Assembly (NCBI RefSeq): GCF_003073045.1
Contig: NC_037602.1
Span: 7,736,464 to 7,800,463 of the forward strand
Length of the DNA: 64,000 nucleotides
Direction: 5' to 3'
Origin: Pomacea canaliculata
Lineage: Eukaryota; Mollusca; Gastropoda; Architaenioglossa; Ampullariidae
Part shown: positions 25,376 to 37,594 of the stretch, one piece after another
How the letters are laid out: every line of letters starts with the position of its first letter
How positions within the stretch are numbered: position 1 is the first letter of the stretch
Position numbers and translations under genes: made by a program
Notes under the pieces: model-generated
Seen by the model: only the letters and a program-made list of their open reading frames with translations
The model's database searches: none
Told to the model about the DNA's origin: nothing

Positions 25376-25491
25376 GTATGAAAGAGAGAGAGAGGGGTAG
25401 CAGGGAAGGGGGTACGAAGCAGATAAAACGAACGCGTTTTCACATTGTTGTTTTTGTTTTAATTTCCAGCACCTCGAGAACTATGCCATGA
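21466..25491 (+). CDS. Secreted protein with about seven chitin-binding type-2 domains
   Basis: Seven exons join in phase: 21466-21913, 22652-22891, 23508-23680, 23798-24038, 24273-24432, 24782-25252 and 25470-25491, giving 584 residues. The chosen Met has a good context (GCCATGG) and begins a hydrophobic signal peptide (CIICFVVMLVFGGVQLHFI). About seven six-cysteine peritrophin-A/CBM14 modules follow, several with the typical DGRYP...C..FYEC...C..G..F....C pattern (for example CLGRRDGRYPDDTGRCDVFY and CTGRADGRYPAPLKGCQFFV). Such proteins bind chitin in cuticle, gut lining, radula or shell matrix; which one applies here cannot be told. Exons hold roughly one module each, and most splice in phase 1 or 2. 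The last exon adds only six residues and a stop. If its intron is kept, translation runs to 25,307 with a different tail. AATAAA at 26,029 fits the 3' end. Confidence 0.92.
22239..22636 (+). repeat. 199-bp tandem duplication in intron 1 of the chitin-binding gene
   Basis: Two head-to-tail copies with a 199-nt period (22,239 and 22,438), differing at only a few bases. The second copy stops just before the splice acceptor of exon 2 (AG at 22,650-22,651). Confidence 0.92.
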
Positions 25492-26869
25492 GCCCATCGC
25501 ATCATCGAAGATATTTTCGGAGTTACAGAGATATCCTTACGTCACATCCGGGCGATTTGACAACAACGGAGGCAGCATCTTCACGTGACATGACAACGTA
25601 CCTGAGTGGGATCTTCACTGACCTTTTAAAACTTGCTTTCATTATTTGACAATGGCGTCTATTTCTGAACTGCACGTCCACCACTTTTTAGAAATTAAAC
25701 AGTTCGCAAGAGTATCTGGTAACATAGTTTGGGATTTTAAAACTGAAGGACGCACCATTGGTTCTAGCCCACAGCCGTTAGACCTTCTCCAAGGAACATG
25801 AAAGTAAATTGTGATTTGTCCTCATCAGTGTCTAATGTGGCTTCCATGACAAAAAGTGAACGCCCATCATCTATTACATCTCTTTTTTCATCATTATCAT
25901 GATTTCTTTTCTCTTTTGTCGACTTCATATCACAATGTTCCCTGTGTAATAAGTATTTGTGTAATAAGTATTATTATTATGAACATCATCATCATTGATC
26001 ATTGTAATCTGTCCCCTTCATCAAGTGCAATAAACTGTACAGATTATTCGAACAGCATAGATAATAAAATATGAAATAAAATATGCACAGCCTGACTTTC
26101 TTTTTGGTTGTTTTTGAAGATATAACGAATGATAGGTTTGTACAGTTGATGTTGCAGCGTCAGTCAACACGTTTGCACGCAAGCACAGAAAAAAAAGCAG
26201 GATATCTGAAATGGATCTTCACAAAAGTGTCTTTACAGCAAACAGTTACTAAAATACATTCTTCAATTTCTTCAACAAAGAATCTGCAAATCGGTTTTTT
26301 CCAACTGAGCGAAGGATATTTAGTTTGTTCGGCGTCTCTATATATATATAAAAAATCCCCCAACTTTCAACAATAATTGTTCGTTGTCCATTTATCCACG
26401 GAGAAATATCACATCACTCACCAGCCACCAAACCTTCCGCAAGAACTATAAATAGTATCTCTTCACCTCACAGATTGAGAGTAACTGCAAAGTGGCTTTT
26501 TCTTCTTTTCTTTTTTTTTTTCTTTTTTTTTCTTTTAGACTGATCAACAAACACATTAACTGTAGACGAAGAGGCTAGTAGAGAAAGAAGAGGCAAGAGT
26601 CGAGAAACATATCTCGAGACTCAGGAAAGACGAGAGTGACAGACCTTTGCCGTTACCCTAGTAACGATTGTAACGGAAGTGATTGTTAATGTATGATGAC
26701 GTCGACTGGCACGTAAATTCTCTGTGACGTAACATCAAAAAGCAGATGTCACACCAAGCGACAAAATGTCTTTGTAACAGATTAATCGAAAATACAAGAA
26801 AAAAGCAACAACAACCAGTGCGAAAAGAAGAGGAAGTTAATGCTAATTTAGGTTGCCAAAATCGTCAAA
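25492..26869. other. Chitin-gene 3' UTR and promoter of next candidate gene
   Basis: Contains the 3' UTR with AATAAA at 26,029-26,034 and a second hexamer near 26,070. About 200 nt before the next candidate start codon is a cluster of promoter-like sites. Upstream, in the last intron of the chitin-binding gene, is a (TC)n run at 25,345-25,375. Confidence 0.45.
26652..26732 (+). promoter_or_regulatory. RFX X-box plus two CRE-like sites
   Basis: GTTACCCTAGTAAC at 26,652-26,665 is a near-symmetrical X-box, the inverted half-site pair bound by RFX factors. TGACGTCG at 26,697 and TGACGTAA at 26,725 resemble CREB/ATF sites. All lie 140-220 nt before the ATG at 26,870, where a core promoter would be expected. 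In animals X-boxes at this distance commonly mark ciliary genes; that link is inferred. Confidence 0.5.
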
Positions 26870-29800
26870 ATGGCCAGTTTTTGTTCGTGTTGCTGCGGTC
26901 AGCGCAGACGTCGAAATGTTGCTTGCCGCTCACCCAGATTTAAACGTGAGCAAAATAAGGTATGTGTTACAGAGTAGCCTCTTCCTATATCCCCCTTTTC
27001 AGTGTTCGAGGTGGCCATGGTTCACCTGCGGACTCAGTCAACAAGAGCAGAACGCATACGCTCAGCGATGGACACACATTTTCCTCACATACTTATTTGT
27101 TCTTTATCAAGTCTCAATAACAATAAGGCATAAGTTAAATAAATTTTAATAATTTGTACCTAAGGTCAAAAGTACAAGATTTTGTCTTGGTCTTGTGATC
27201 GGAGAGCTAGCGTTCGATCTGCGTGTGCCTGATGTTTACACACGAATATCAGGGTAAGATATGTTATTATAGGGCAATGGGAATAAAACGACCACTTCTC
27301 AATATTTTATTTTGCATTGCGTGACCCAAGAGGGATGCGGACGTTCGTCCCTCGACCTCCGTGCCTGTCTACTACGTCAAAGGATCCCTCGTACCTGTTG
27401 AATGCCTCAGACCAGGCATAGATCGGGACAGCCGCTTATTCCGAGAAAAGGGACGTAAGTCAGGCGCGAGAACGCAAAGGCCGACAACTGTCAATGCAGA
27501 CGTCTACATGGGTAAGATTAGCTTTTTTTCACATAGCTTGTCGGAATTTCAGTGGTATTCTCTCAGTCTTTGTGTTTTCTAGTGAAAGGAGATGATGTCA
27601 AGTGAAAGGTGACTCTTTACTCTTGTTTCGTTTGTTTGTCGTGCGATCAGTGAGAAACTGTACATTTTGATACCATTTGCTATGACAGTACACTGTTAAC
27701 ATGTTGTATAACATTGCATAGTAGTACACGCTATTTAGCTCTGATTCACCATGTTTGCTTAGTCGAGTTTGAACGCCATGCTAAATACTGGTCTATTGAA
27801 CAGATCTACACTGAACACTGTCCAGTTATACCATCCTTTTATCACATCTGACAATGGTCGTAGGTTTTCTGTTTCGAGAATCTTGTTTTGTAAGTCATTA
27901 TCCTGTTTTTGAAAGTTGGACGTTTCGGAAGAAGATCGACGAAGGAAGAACCTTAATGACAAGATCCTCTTCAAAATCTTCTTTTAATTCTCGCGCTGTC
28001 CTTTGGCGATATTCGAAGATTCCCGCTTTTGCAAAATGAAAATGAGTGCAGTGTTGTTGTTTTTTTTCCCCGCGACAATCAGAACCGATTGCTTTGTTCA
28101 TATTGTGGACACGAAGACCAAAGTTCTTATAGGCATTAGTCATAGAGATATATATCTGATGGAGAATATACTGATGAAATTTTGTTCTCCCATACGAAAA
28201 AGTGTAAGGTGATCCGAGTGCGATTTCCTTCCGTGCCAGCACCCATTTCATTTTAGGCAGCAAAGAACTTACTTAACGCTTACTTAGCTCGCAAAGACGG
28301 CTTTGACAGACAGAAGCTGCAAGTAAAGGCTGTCTAAACGTATTGTTTGCGTACGAGACAACCACAGGACCTGCCTCGTGTGTCCAAAAGATGATATCGA
28401 GAACCTGGTGCACTGACTGCATAAAAATACGAAATTGGTGTTTTACACCGAGCCAGCAGCTAAGGCTATATCCCTGCAAAGCAGCCGGCTGTGTAAACAT
28501 GTGCCACATTAGTGCGCAAAAAAGACACCAGAGAAAGTTTGAGGTGACTTGCATAAAGCGTTCATGTTTCATTTTCCGCACACAAAGTGCTCCAAGTACA
28601 AGGTGGTGACAGGCAAATATTTGTTTGCCTTTGGAACAATTTTTGTCTTTTCCTTTTCACTGTCCTGTCGTTTTAGTTGTTCGTCCAGTTTTTACCTAGA
28701 AGGAAAGATTAACAGATACCTGCGCGTTAAAGGATTGAATCCCTCACACCCCCACCACCATGAGAAGAGATACTAGTTCTCATGCAGCCAACTCTAGGGT
28801 CTAGAAGTGTCATTTAGTGCTTGATATCTGCCTGATGCCGCCAAGACTGTTGACGATCAGCCCTTGGTCAACATTTAGCATGGGAAACATGTAAAGTTAA
28901 CATACCCTCCTACTGTGATTTACTTTACAAACCTAGACAAGCACACATTCTCTTTCAGAACAACGACGTTTGGATCATCTGTATAATTATTTTCACTCCT
29001 ACCCAGGCAAATACATTACATTTTGTCTTTGAGCCAGGCAACCCATGCTTGCTGTTCTTGCTCAACTGGCAGACAATCCCTCCCCTTTCCCGCCTCAGCC
29101 TACTCCGCCGCACGGTGCAGTCTGGGCGAGTCTTCTCCGCCTTGCCCACCATCAGTGAAGGTAATAAAGAGACTAATTACCTATAGGTTCTTCTTAAGAG
29201 AACAAATAAGGGAGAAAGTTAGAACAAGTTTGGCAAACTTTTTGTATGTGACGGTTGTCTTAAACAAGTCGGATGCTATTACCCCAAATCTGAAGAAATC
29301 CTTCCTTCGCTCTCCTATACACGCCTAAAACATCACTATGTACAGAGGGTCAGATTTCTGACGTAACGTTAGTATATACAGATACACTTAATTAACATAC
29401 TATTCCAATGCTCTCACTGGCTCTGAAATCTGTGTTGTTGACCCTGACCTGTGCATTGCAGTGTTTGTGTGTGTGTGTTGGGAAGGGAGCTGGGAGAAAG
29501 TATTCACCCAAAATTTGAGAAGATAGCATCTTGCACAGAGCTTTATCCAATCATTGGGGGGTCCGTTGTCCCTGACTAACCACTTACAAGGTTTTCTAAC
29601 CCAAACGTTCCGACTTCCTCCCGAGTCTTTGCCCTCCTGGCTCATATCTCAGTCTTGAAGTAAAGCCCTTTGGCATTAATGAAAGCTGAAGACGTATCGA
29701 CCTTTGACTAAGTGCTCCGTTTGCACTGACTTCTTCCCGAGAAGTGTCCTGCGATGTTTTTGTTTCCTGACTCAACCTCGACAACAATCCCCCTATCACA

Positions 29801-30784
29801 CACACAAGTGGCGGGATAGAAAAGACAAACTACCCCCACCCCTTCCCCACCTTATCATGCTGGTAAGTCCTACCAGTCAATAGGTTTTAAATGCGAGAGA
29901 GTCCTCAGATGCTTACTCCCTGTCTAGCCAGATGTCATTAACCCCTCCGCTGGACAGCTTTTACCTCTCCAAGTGCCAGTAAACAAGACTTTTTAATTGC
30001 TTAAGTAGTTTCTGGCTTGTGGAAATGTCGACAGTTCAAGACTAGACGTTTATGAAGGGCGATTTTAATGTCCCACTTAAAGTTATCACGCCACAGGGTG
30101 CTCCCAATGTTTTCACAGAGGTCTGCTACAGATGCGAGCCACGTGCTGTAATAATGATTCCCAAACCTCCCAGTGGCGTGCATTCAATTTAATAACCGTT
30201 TGTTCAGAGGTTCCCCTGTGTGGACATCGAAGCCTTACGTCGACCGGGCGCGGCCAATACAATGACACCAGTTTGTCAAATTTTATTTCTTATGACTGGT
30301 CTGTTGTAAGACCTGCTGTTCTGTAGCGAAATCGATTTATGCGATGCCCCTGCAAAACCGTCCACGCAAGCAGTCAGATAACAAATAAAGGGTAATATAG
30401 CCAATTAAATGGCTTCGAAAGGTAACTGGCACATCATGTCCTGGGCAGCGCGGTCTGTAGAAGGCAGAGTCCAAACCTTCCGCTGCCTTTTGTTCCCCCA
30501 GATAAATCAGGTACCGATCTAACAGGTAGATCTTGGATGACTCCTTATATGACCATCGGGTAAAGAATTTCTAAATAAAGTCACCCGTTTGACAATTAGC
30601 GTCCGTTGCAGGGAACGAAACCTTAGTCGGACATATTGTCGGACATGTGAACACGTTTTCCAGTTTTTCGTGACGGCATTACACAAACGTAGACTCATAT
30701 TCAACAATCCTTGCTCATACACGCATGTAAAATTGATGTCTTCATTTGTCAGGTTACGTTGGCGGAGAATGTTTCAGGCGGTGA
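26870..30784 (+). CDS. Tentative four-exon small protein of unknown function
   Basis: Candidate exons 26870-26959, 27331-27511, 29038-29160 and 30753-30784 keep phase throughout and would give 141 residues. The start ATG sits in a good context (AAAATGGCC) behind an X-box/CRE cluster. Exon 1 codes MASFCSCCCGQRRRR, a Cys-rich then Arg-rich N-terminus that could be lipid-modified. Exon 2 is basic (VYYVKGSLVPVECLRPG, then an Arg/Lys-rich part). Exon 3 is hydrophobic/basic. No family was recognised. The exon 2 acceptor is weak, and alternative frames exist in the fourth exon (a longer open frame ends at 30,996). All of this could be chance. RNA evidence is needed before using the model. Confidence 0.33.
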
Positions 30785-30996
30785 CGCCCAGCAAAGAAGA
30801 GCTTGCAGAGAAAACGCAGGATCGTCTTCTGGAGTCCAGGCACGGGTGGGAATACACTTGCGCGCACATCAACGGCAGTCGTTTGACAGAGGCAGACGGC
30901 AAAAGTTGGAAGATAGCACCATCGTGGAGGAGGGAGAATAGTTTCAGCTCACCATTTGCCACACTTGTGTTGCCGATACGGCGATACTCTAGTTAA

Positions 30997-33149
30997 AGGA
31001 GGAGTGTCTGTGCACGCAGCTGAGTCTTTTTGTGCACCACAGAAGACTATAGCGTGCTCTGAATCAGCCGCGGACAGAGCGCCGAAAATTGCTTAAAAAA
31101 CAAATACGTAAATAAATAAATATGATGGGTGTTACAATGTTACTATGTTTTTTCGTCAAAAGTGAGACGTTAGTCCCGGTAAACTGGGCATGTGAGTGAT
31201 AGTTATGGCGTAACTCTGACCACTCACGTTTACATAACACTGCATTACACTCACTTGAATTAACAGCTCGTGGCTCATGAGCCCTCCCCCCCACCCCATT
31301 CTTACTCTCACCTAAACAAAAAACTTAACGACGTTTCAAAGTACAAACAAAAAAAAAGGATTTATTAAAACATACTGGTTATGAAAAAATATATACTACA
31401 AAACTTTAGCTTATAATAATGTGTACTTGTAACGCGCAGCATCACGACCAATTGCAGGCACAATTCTTGTGGAAAAACTCCAAACCGCACCATAGTTCCA
31501 GCCATAAAACGGATCTAAAAGAAGTCTTTGTTGCTCATAGGGTTTCCTGTAGAATGTATCTCCGAAAGAAAAAAAAATTGAGTTCACAAGCCGTCGGAAG
31601 GTAAGCAGTGCAAATCAACGGATATTGTACTCTAAAATAAAGACGTTCAATTTACTGTTCGTCAACCTTCATGAATCGTAAATCTGAACGCTTTTATACA
31701 TCGTTTTAGTCTGGTGCTTTATGAATTGTCGAAATATAATTATATATCTGCTGCAGAAAATGATATAAGAAAGATAGATATTATAACGAGAAATAACACT
31801 GTAGCATTTGCATGGATAGCTCGGATGGTACTGTGACGCCTTAGATAAGCCCTCTACTTTACTTAAATCTTGTCTGTCCACGCCCGTGCTCGAAACCTTC
31901 GCTCATCAGACTCCCGCATTGTATCCCTCTCTCCCACAAAGACAGTCACATGCAGACAACGGACGTTCTCCCTCTGTCAGCTATGTGCTGCAGTGAAACT
32001 CACTTCCACATCACATTCGCCAATCTGACTCGAATGCTACATTCAAACGTTCTCAGAAAACATGTCTCTTCACTATTAACTCCTTTTGTAATAATCATTG
32101 TCTGTCATGTTAACCATTATGTGCTGACTCCATCTTTTCATTGTTTACAGTATCGCTTCATACCTTCAGCCATTGCTTTACCTTCTACTCTTGTACTTCA
32201 TCTTCCCTAGCAGCATCGGAAACCATAAGCTCAAGGGGTCCACCAAGTTTGTCTTGATCCGACTGTGATACAGGGGGTCAATCTATCGCAATGCTTGACT
32301 CGTCTTGCATGCCGCTGTCAGCGCATGCGCACATAAGCCAAGCTCCACGCTCGCCGAGGCGAAAACAGAGTGCGGGAGATCATGCCCACATATAGGGTCG
32401 TGACCCCTAACAATGGCAATGACTCTTCGCCATGGCGTGCTACATACGACCACATGCGTGCAGGCAAAGCCGCCATTTTCAAATGTGTGAGTCTACACTT
32501 TTCCAAACAGAAAAGCTTCTCAAGCGGTCAATTTCTATACTGATACATGTGTTCGACGCTTCGATAACAGTACGTATAATTTTTATACTCTATATTAACA
32601 TAGTTATTGAGATTTTAACTACAGAAATGTCCAAATTTAATGCAGAATATCATTCTAAGAGAAAAAAGATTAAGAGTACACATTAACGCAATAAATGCAC
32701 AAGTTTTCCAGACAGAGGTAGAAATCGTGCTCAGCAGTTTCTGAACGCTTGCATTTGATAATTCTTTAGCCGTTAGCAATGGAGAGAATTTGGAGCTGTC
32801 AGAATTTCCTCAAATTGCGATTACGAAAGTGGAACGTAACAGAGCTTCGACAGTTCCGTCTGTTTACTGGTACGATAGCGTTAAAATGCCAGGTTTCTTC
32901 GGGCAGTATAATATTTTTTTCTCTTATTTATTGTGGGTTTGTTTTTTTTTGTCTTGCAAGTCCTGGGCTGTGTGTGAACTATGCTGATTATTAGGCTCAT
33001 AACATTTCATGTTTATTTGTTCAAGAAGCAGTGTTTGTATGGTAAAGGATTTTTGGTGTAAATGTACTTGCTTTGTCACATATTGCTGATAATGTTGACA
33101 GATTTGGTCCTTTGGACTCTTAACTCTGCCTCTCAATTTTATATTTTTT
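30997..33149. other. Intergenic region with one LINE piece
   Basis: No supported gene. Contains the LINE 3' piece at 31,861-32,215 and a short CpG-containing stretch at 32,280-32,480 with palindromic TAGGGTCGTGACCCCTA at about 32,394. A short open stretch at 32,770-32,890 has no recognisable domain. Confidence 0.45.
31861..32215 (+). mobile_element. CR1/L2-like LINE 3' fragment
   Basis: Aligns collinearly with 61,041-61,395, at roughly 80% by eye. Shared blocks include TCCCACAAAGACAGTCACAT, TCCACATCACATTCGCCA and the ACTCCATCTT...CCATTGCTTTAC tail. The translation keeps the C-terminal ORF2 pattern (HKDSHMQTTDVLPL, then a phenylalanine/lysine-rich end). It is 5' truncated. Confidence 0.75.
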
Positions 33150-36100
33150 TAGGCTAGCTTAAAACGACTTTTTCAAACACCAAACTTTCCACTGCAGCAG
33201 CTAATTAAGAATATTTGTCAAGAGCAGCATAAGGATTGTGTTCCCAGTGGTGAACCAAAAAAAAACTTATATAGATAGCCCATTGACAACTGATTGTGAC
33301 TGGAAGTATCATTTCAGACAACTTTAATGGTCTTTTTCAACAACAAATCATAATAACTGCATAATGGTCAATAATTTATTTTACTGTTATTCTAGATAGC
33401 TGGCTGCTGGCATTTTAAGATGAAAGTGGTCACAGGGTGTGCAACTTCCCACTACAATCTATTGAACCAGATGCAAGCTTCATTAATTAGAGCTATAAAG
33501 CTGATTCCTCATGTCCTATGCTTCAGTTCTCCTGCACAAGTCATTAAGTAAGTGCAAATTTACTTTTTGATTCATAATATTCATAATCCTTGTGCAGAAA
33601 GAAAATTTATGAAGCATGTGACCATTAATGGTCAAAATGACTTCTATGTTATTGTGTGCTGCAGATTTAAGGAAGGAGAAAAAGATAATACCTGAACTGT
33701 TTGAACACAATCATTACACCACAGATAGTGTAGCTTTTGTTTGTGATGCTGCACTATAAGAGTGTGTTATTATTATACTTTTGATCTTGATTTGTGAAAT
33801 CTTATTTGCCTTGTATATTTATTTCCATGCAGGTAAACTACCAAGAATCTAGCTGAATCTGCAAGGGACAAAAAATGTCGGAGGTGGAGAGTGATGACAA
33901 AAAATGCTCCCACTCAACCAAAAAGGATACGGATAACTCCGATTAGATTTCGGTCTGTTTTTCATTTCCTCTGCTTAATTTTAGGGAATTTTTTTTGGTG
34001 GACATCATGTAGGGACACAAGGCTGTGTCCTCTTTCTGGTAAAATAGCATACAGTGATAAACAAGTTTTGTACAATAACAATAAAATGTTCTTTAAAAAA
34101 AATTTTAACAACCTATCAGCAGCTGACAGTTTAAATGTACTAAGCTGAAAAAAGTTTATGCAAATGTATTCATTTGACACAGGGATGCACAGCTAACAGC
34201 GAAGGAGAGAAGGATGCCGAGGAATCACTATATGCTGACCATTCAGTTATGCAGCAATGTCCACCACCATTGCCATACTCTTTGCCACTAGTGGTTGGCA
34301 CCATCTCAAGGGTGTCCCCAAGTAGCAGCTTTCAAAAAAGGACTGTTTCACCTTTGCCTTCACACCCCCAGCGCCTTCCGATTCCATTGTCTGGTTTTCA
34401 GCCTGCCAGCATAAAGACCCATAACCCCTTGGAAGGTAATTTAAAGCCATTTTGTTTATAATCATTTTAGCTTTTTTTCTTCTTACCCTTGGCCAAGAGT
34501 TATGAACAGTGCTTTTATGAGTTAAACTGGAAGCGGAAAATCCCAGCCTTTTTGCCATAGTGAAAAAATTGAAACAAATATGGATCACATATCAGATAGA
34601 TATGACAAATGGTAAAGATTAACCAAAATTAATGGTATTTTCCAGGCATTGTGAACTATAGCAAAGCTAGAAAAGATCATTATTTTACATGTTTTCTGCT
34701 ATTGTGTTCTTAGGTTAGAACTAAACTAGAGAAAGTTGGATGCAACAACTGTCTCTTCTGGAAGAGATGAAGAATGATACAAACAACCTTAAAAGGATGT
34801 TTACATGGATGGAGGAACAAGAACAGGAAAGGCAAATGACACGGGAAATCTGCCAGAGGGTTCCAGTCTCGCTTAACAATCAGCAGAAGATGTAGAGAGT
34901 CTTGAGGGAGATATGAAGACAGACCCATAAAAAAGGACATGCTTGGTATGTGCTTTATTCTGATTTGTTAGTAGGAGGAGTCAAATCTTTTTATCTGATT
35001 CCCTTTAAAGGTTTCCATACCATACCATTCATTGTATAAAACTAATGACATGTTTGCAGTACTAAAAAAGTAATAAAGCATTGTTATGGTGGCATTGATT
35101 AGAGCAGATAGTAAATTTTCTGTACCCACTTTTGCTTGGTTGTATGAACTTCCTGAATTGTTGCTGTCTTTTTTTTTGGGGGGGGGTGTCTTTAAATACT
35201 AGTTGTCATAACAGGTATTATAATGTTGCCACTGCAATTTTTTTTTAAAATGATGTGTATTTATTTTTTGTCTGTTTTCAGGAATGCCATTCGGTGATGC
35301 GTCGGGCTTCACATTAAAGCATGTAGTGAGGGGCATTCTATCTGTGCTATTTTCAACTGAGTTGGCCTGATCTTACAACTTCAATGGGACTCAAGAACCA
35401 CCCCTTCATTTTACAAACAGTTCAGGGTAAGGATTTAAATATTTGACTCTGTGTGTGTGTGTATACGGTACATTAATACATGCCTGTCATAAAATAGGAC
35501 TGTTTGGATTGTTTCTTTATCTTTTAGTTATGAACCTTAACCTTTGACTCTGCTAGGTGCAGACAAGAATTTTCATGAGTCATAAAAAAAAAAAACATGA
35601 CAGGAAGATAAATCAGGCCTGGAGAACTGTCCCTACCTCATTTTATTGTGATTGAATTACATTGCCAAAATAAAATATGGACACATGTTTACGCAATTTC
35701 TAGTGACTGTAGTCCTTTAATCAGCTGGTTAACACTGTGTAGAAAGGAATTAAAATGACAGTTTATAGACATCTTTACAGTTCCCATGTATTGGGATTGT
35801 TTTTGAAATTAGAATTTCCAGAGTTTTTCTGCCTATAGAAATTCTAACTGAAATTCAAATGCAGTTCCACTTGTAGTTCCTTTCTGTTTATAACGCTTTA
35901 AATTTTTATGCCACTTTACATATCAGTTAATTTGCTTGTACCTCTTTTTGTTTCACATTATATTCTGGATTTTAGGGTCAGTAACCTACAATTAAGTGAT
36001 TACTTTTTTATGCAGACCTATATTCTTATATTTGTTCTATTTTTAGATGCTGCAAGAAAAAGTTATCCTGAAGCTACGGATGCTGACTTGCATGCATCAA

Positions 36101-36200
36101 CATTGGTTAGCTGGTGCTAGGGATCAAGAGAATGGCAGAAGGAAAGGGTTGGCACAGCCTATACGTCAGTTAATTGTTCTGGGTGGAGGACAAGTAAAGC
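33150..36200 (+). pseudogene. Broken gene with DUF4806-like C-terminal domain
   Basis: Exon-like blocks with good splice borders lie at about 34183-34435 (Ser/Pro-rich), 34714-34900 (helical, QLSLLEEMKNDTNNLKRMFT), 35282-35426 (GFTLKHVVRGILSVLFSTEL) and 36047-36180 (DAARKSYPEATDADLH, then in another frame LAGARDQENGRRKGL). Weaker blocks occur near 33,155, 33,420 and 33,860. A coiled coil followed by a VRgIL...LFs..lA helix pair and a final WL..A.dR block recalls the DUF4806 family, whose function is unknown; BEN-domain proteins are a less good match. One in-frame stop falls inside the third block and a frame change inside the last, so this copy cannot make a full protein. It may be a decayed member of an expanded family, with a working copy elsewhere in the genome. 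Confidence 0.45.
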
Positions 36201-36816
36201 TGTGCAACTTTCTACCTACAGTTGTAAAATTCTTGTACATAAACCTGCATATACTAAATCTGGATTTATATAATTATATAAAACTGTGCTGTGATTATTA
36301 TTTACTCTAACCCATTAATTTATCAATGAGGATATTTTCACCCGATCCAATAAGAGATGTTTGTGGTAAATTCAGAATCATTTATATGTTTACAGTTCTT
36401 TTCTAATACCTTCTAAAATTCTTGAACATAATTGTGTTTCAAACATGTGTTTGATGGTTTCCTTTTCTTAGTGATAAAGGTGCAATTTAAAAATTTAATC
36501 TGTTTTAAAAGATTGTAGTTAATACCATAAGCTGCAATCCAACCTAGAACCTTTTATAGTTAATTTCATGACTTTGATTTATTTTAGAAATGTCTATTAA
36601 AGCATCACTCTTTTTTTGACAGCAATTCAGTTCATACTTATCATTTGATATATTGTCATAGATCTTTGAACCTTTTCTTTGGGAAAATGTAATTAGTGTT
36701 AAGGAAACTGCAATTTAATTTTAATTGTTTTGTCAATGGATACATGGTTTTGCATCGTTCTACAACTTATAATTAAATAACGAATGTGCATTAATATATC
36801 AAGAGGAAACATCTTT

Positions 36817-37150
36817 TATGTATGCAAACAGACAATGCTTTAAAAAAAATTTTATATATTTTTAAAATTATTTTTTTTATCAGTTTGCTTTTTATCCTTA
36901 TTTATGATAACATTTTTACCTTGATAAATGATAAATTGTTTATGTATACAAATGAGACAATGCTTTAAAAAAAAATTGTATATTTTTAACATTATTTTTT
37001 ATTAGTTGCTTTTATCCTTATTTGTGATAATATTTTTACCTTGATAAATGATAAATTGTTTATGTATACAAATGAGACAATGCTTTAAAAAAAAATTTTA
37101 TATTAAAAAAATTTTTTTAGTTTGCTTTTTATCCTTATTTTACCTCAATA
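36817..37150 (+). repeat. 120-124 bp tandem array, about 2.7 copies
   Basis: The unit starts TATGTATACAAATGAGACAA at 36,941 and 37,061, and in diverged form at 36,817. Each unit continues with a poly-A, TATATTTTTAA and a TTTATCCTTATTTRTGATAA block. The second and third copies are nearly identical; the last is cut short. Confidence 0.88.
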
Positions 37151-37277
37151 AACGCCAATAAATAACAAATCATGTTTGTTTGTTTTTTTATAACATTTTG
37201 CACTTTTGTGCACTCTTTTGCTGCTTGTTATATATATATAATTATTGCAAAATACACAAATTATTAATCCATTTGAT

Positions 37278-37361
37278 ATTGGTATTTTTTTAGGAATTTT
37301 GGCATGTCTTGATTTAGAAATATGTAAATCAGGATATGCCGAAATCCCTAAAAATACCAAT
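37278..37361. repeat. Long hairpin (inverted repeat)
   Basis: Arms 37,278-37,316 (ATTGGTATTTTTTTAGGAAT onward) and 37,325-37,361 pair with a few mismatches around an 8-nt loop GAAATATG. A palindrome of this length could be a foldback element or give a small hairpin RNA; nothing further supports either. Confidence 0.8.
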
Positions 37362-37594
37362 AATCTGAAGATATAAATAGTGGATATATAAAAAAAAAAA
37401 AAGATGGGACGTACCCATGAGCCATCAGGGTTGACTAGCGGTCACAAGGGGGAGAGAAGCGTCCCACGCTTGTTTCACAGGTAAAACCGACATGACCCCG
37501 TTGTTACGGCCCGGTTTCACTTTCGCTATGGGTCGGACGCCATTTTGCCACATGGCCCCCGGATACTCAAGACATGTCCCCCACCTGTAGCCAA

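Noticed and set aside
27759-28263. Minus-strand overlapping open frames of 71 and 121 residues
   Set aside because: No recognised domain and the frames are different; kept only as a note.
28343-28609. Cys-rich 88-residue open frame
   Set aside because: Cysteine spacing fits no zinc-binding or secreted family I know, and there are no convincing exon borders.
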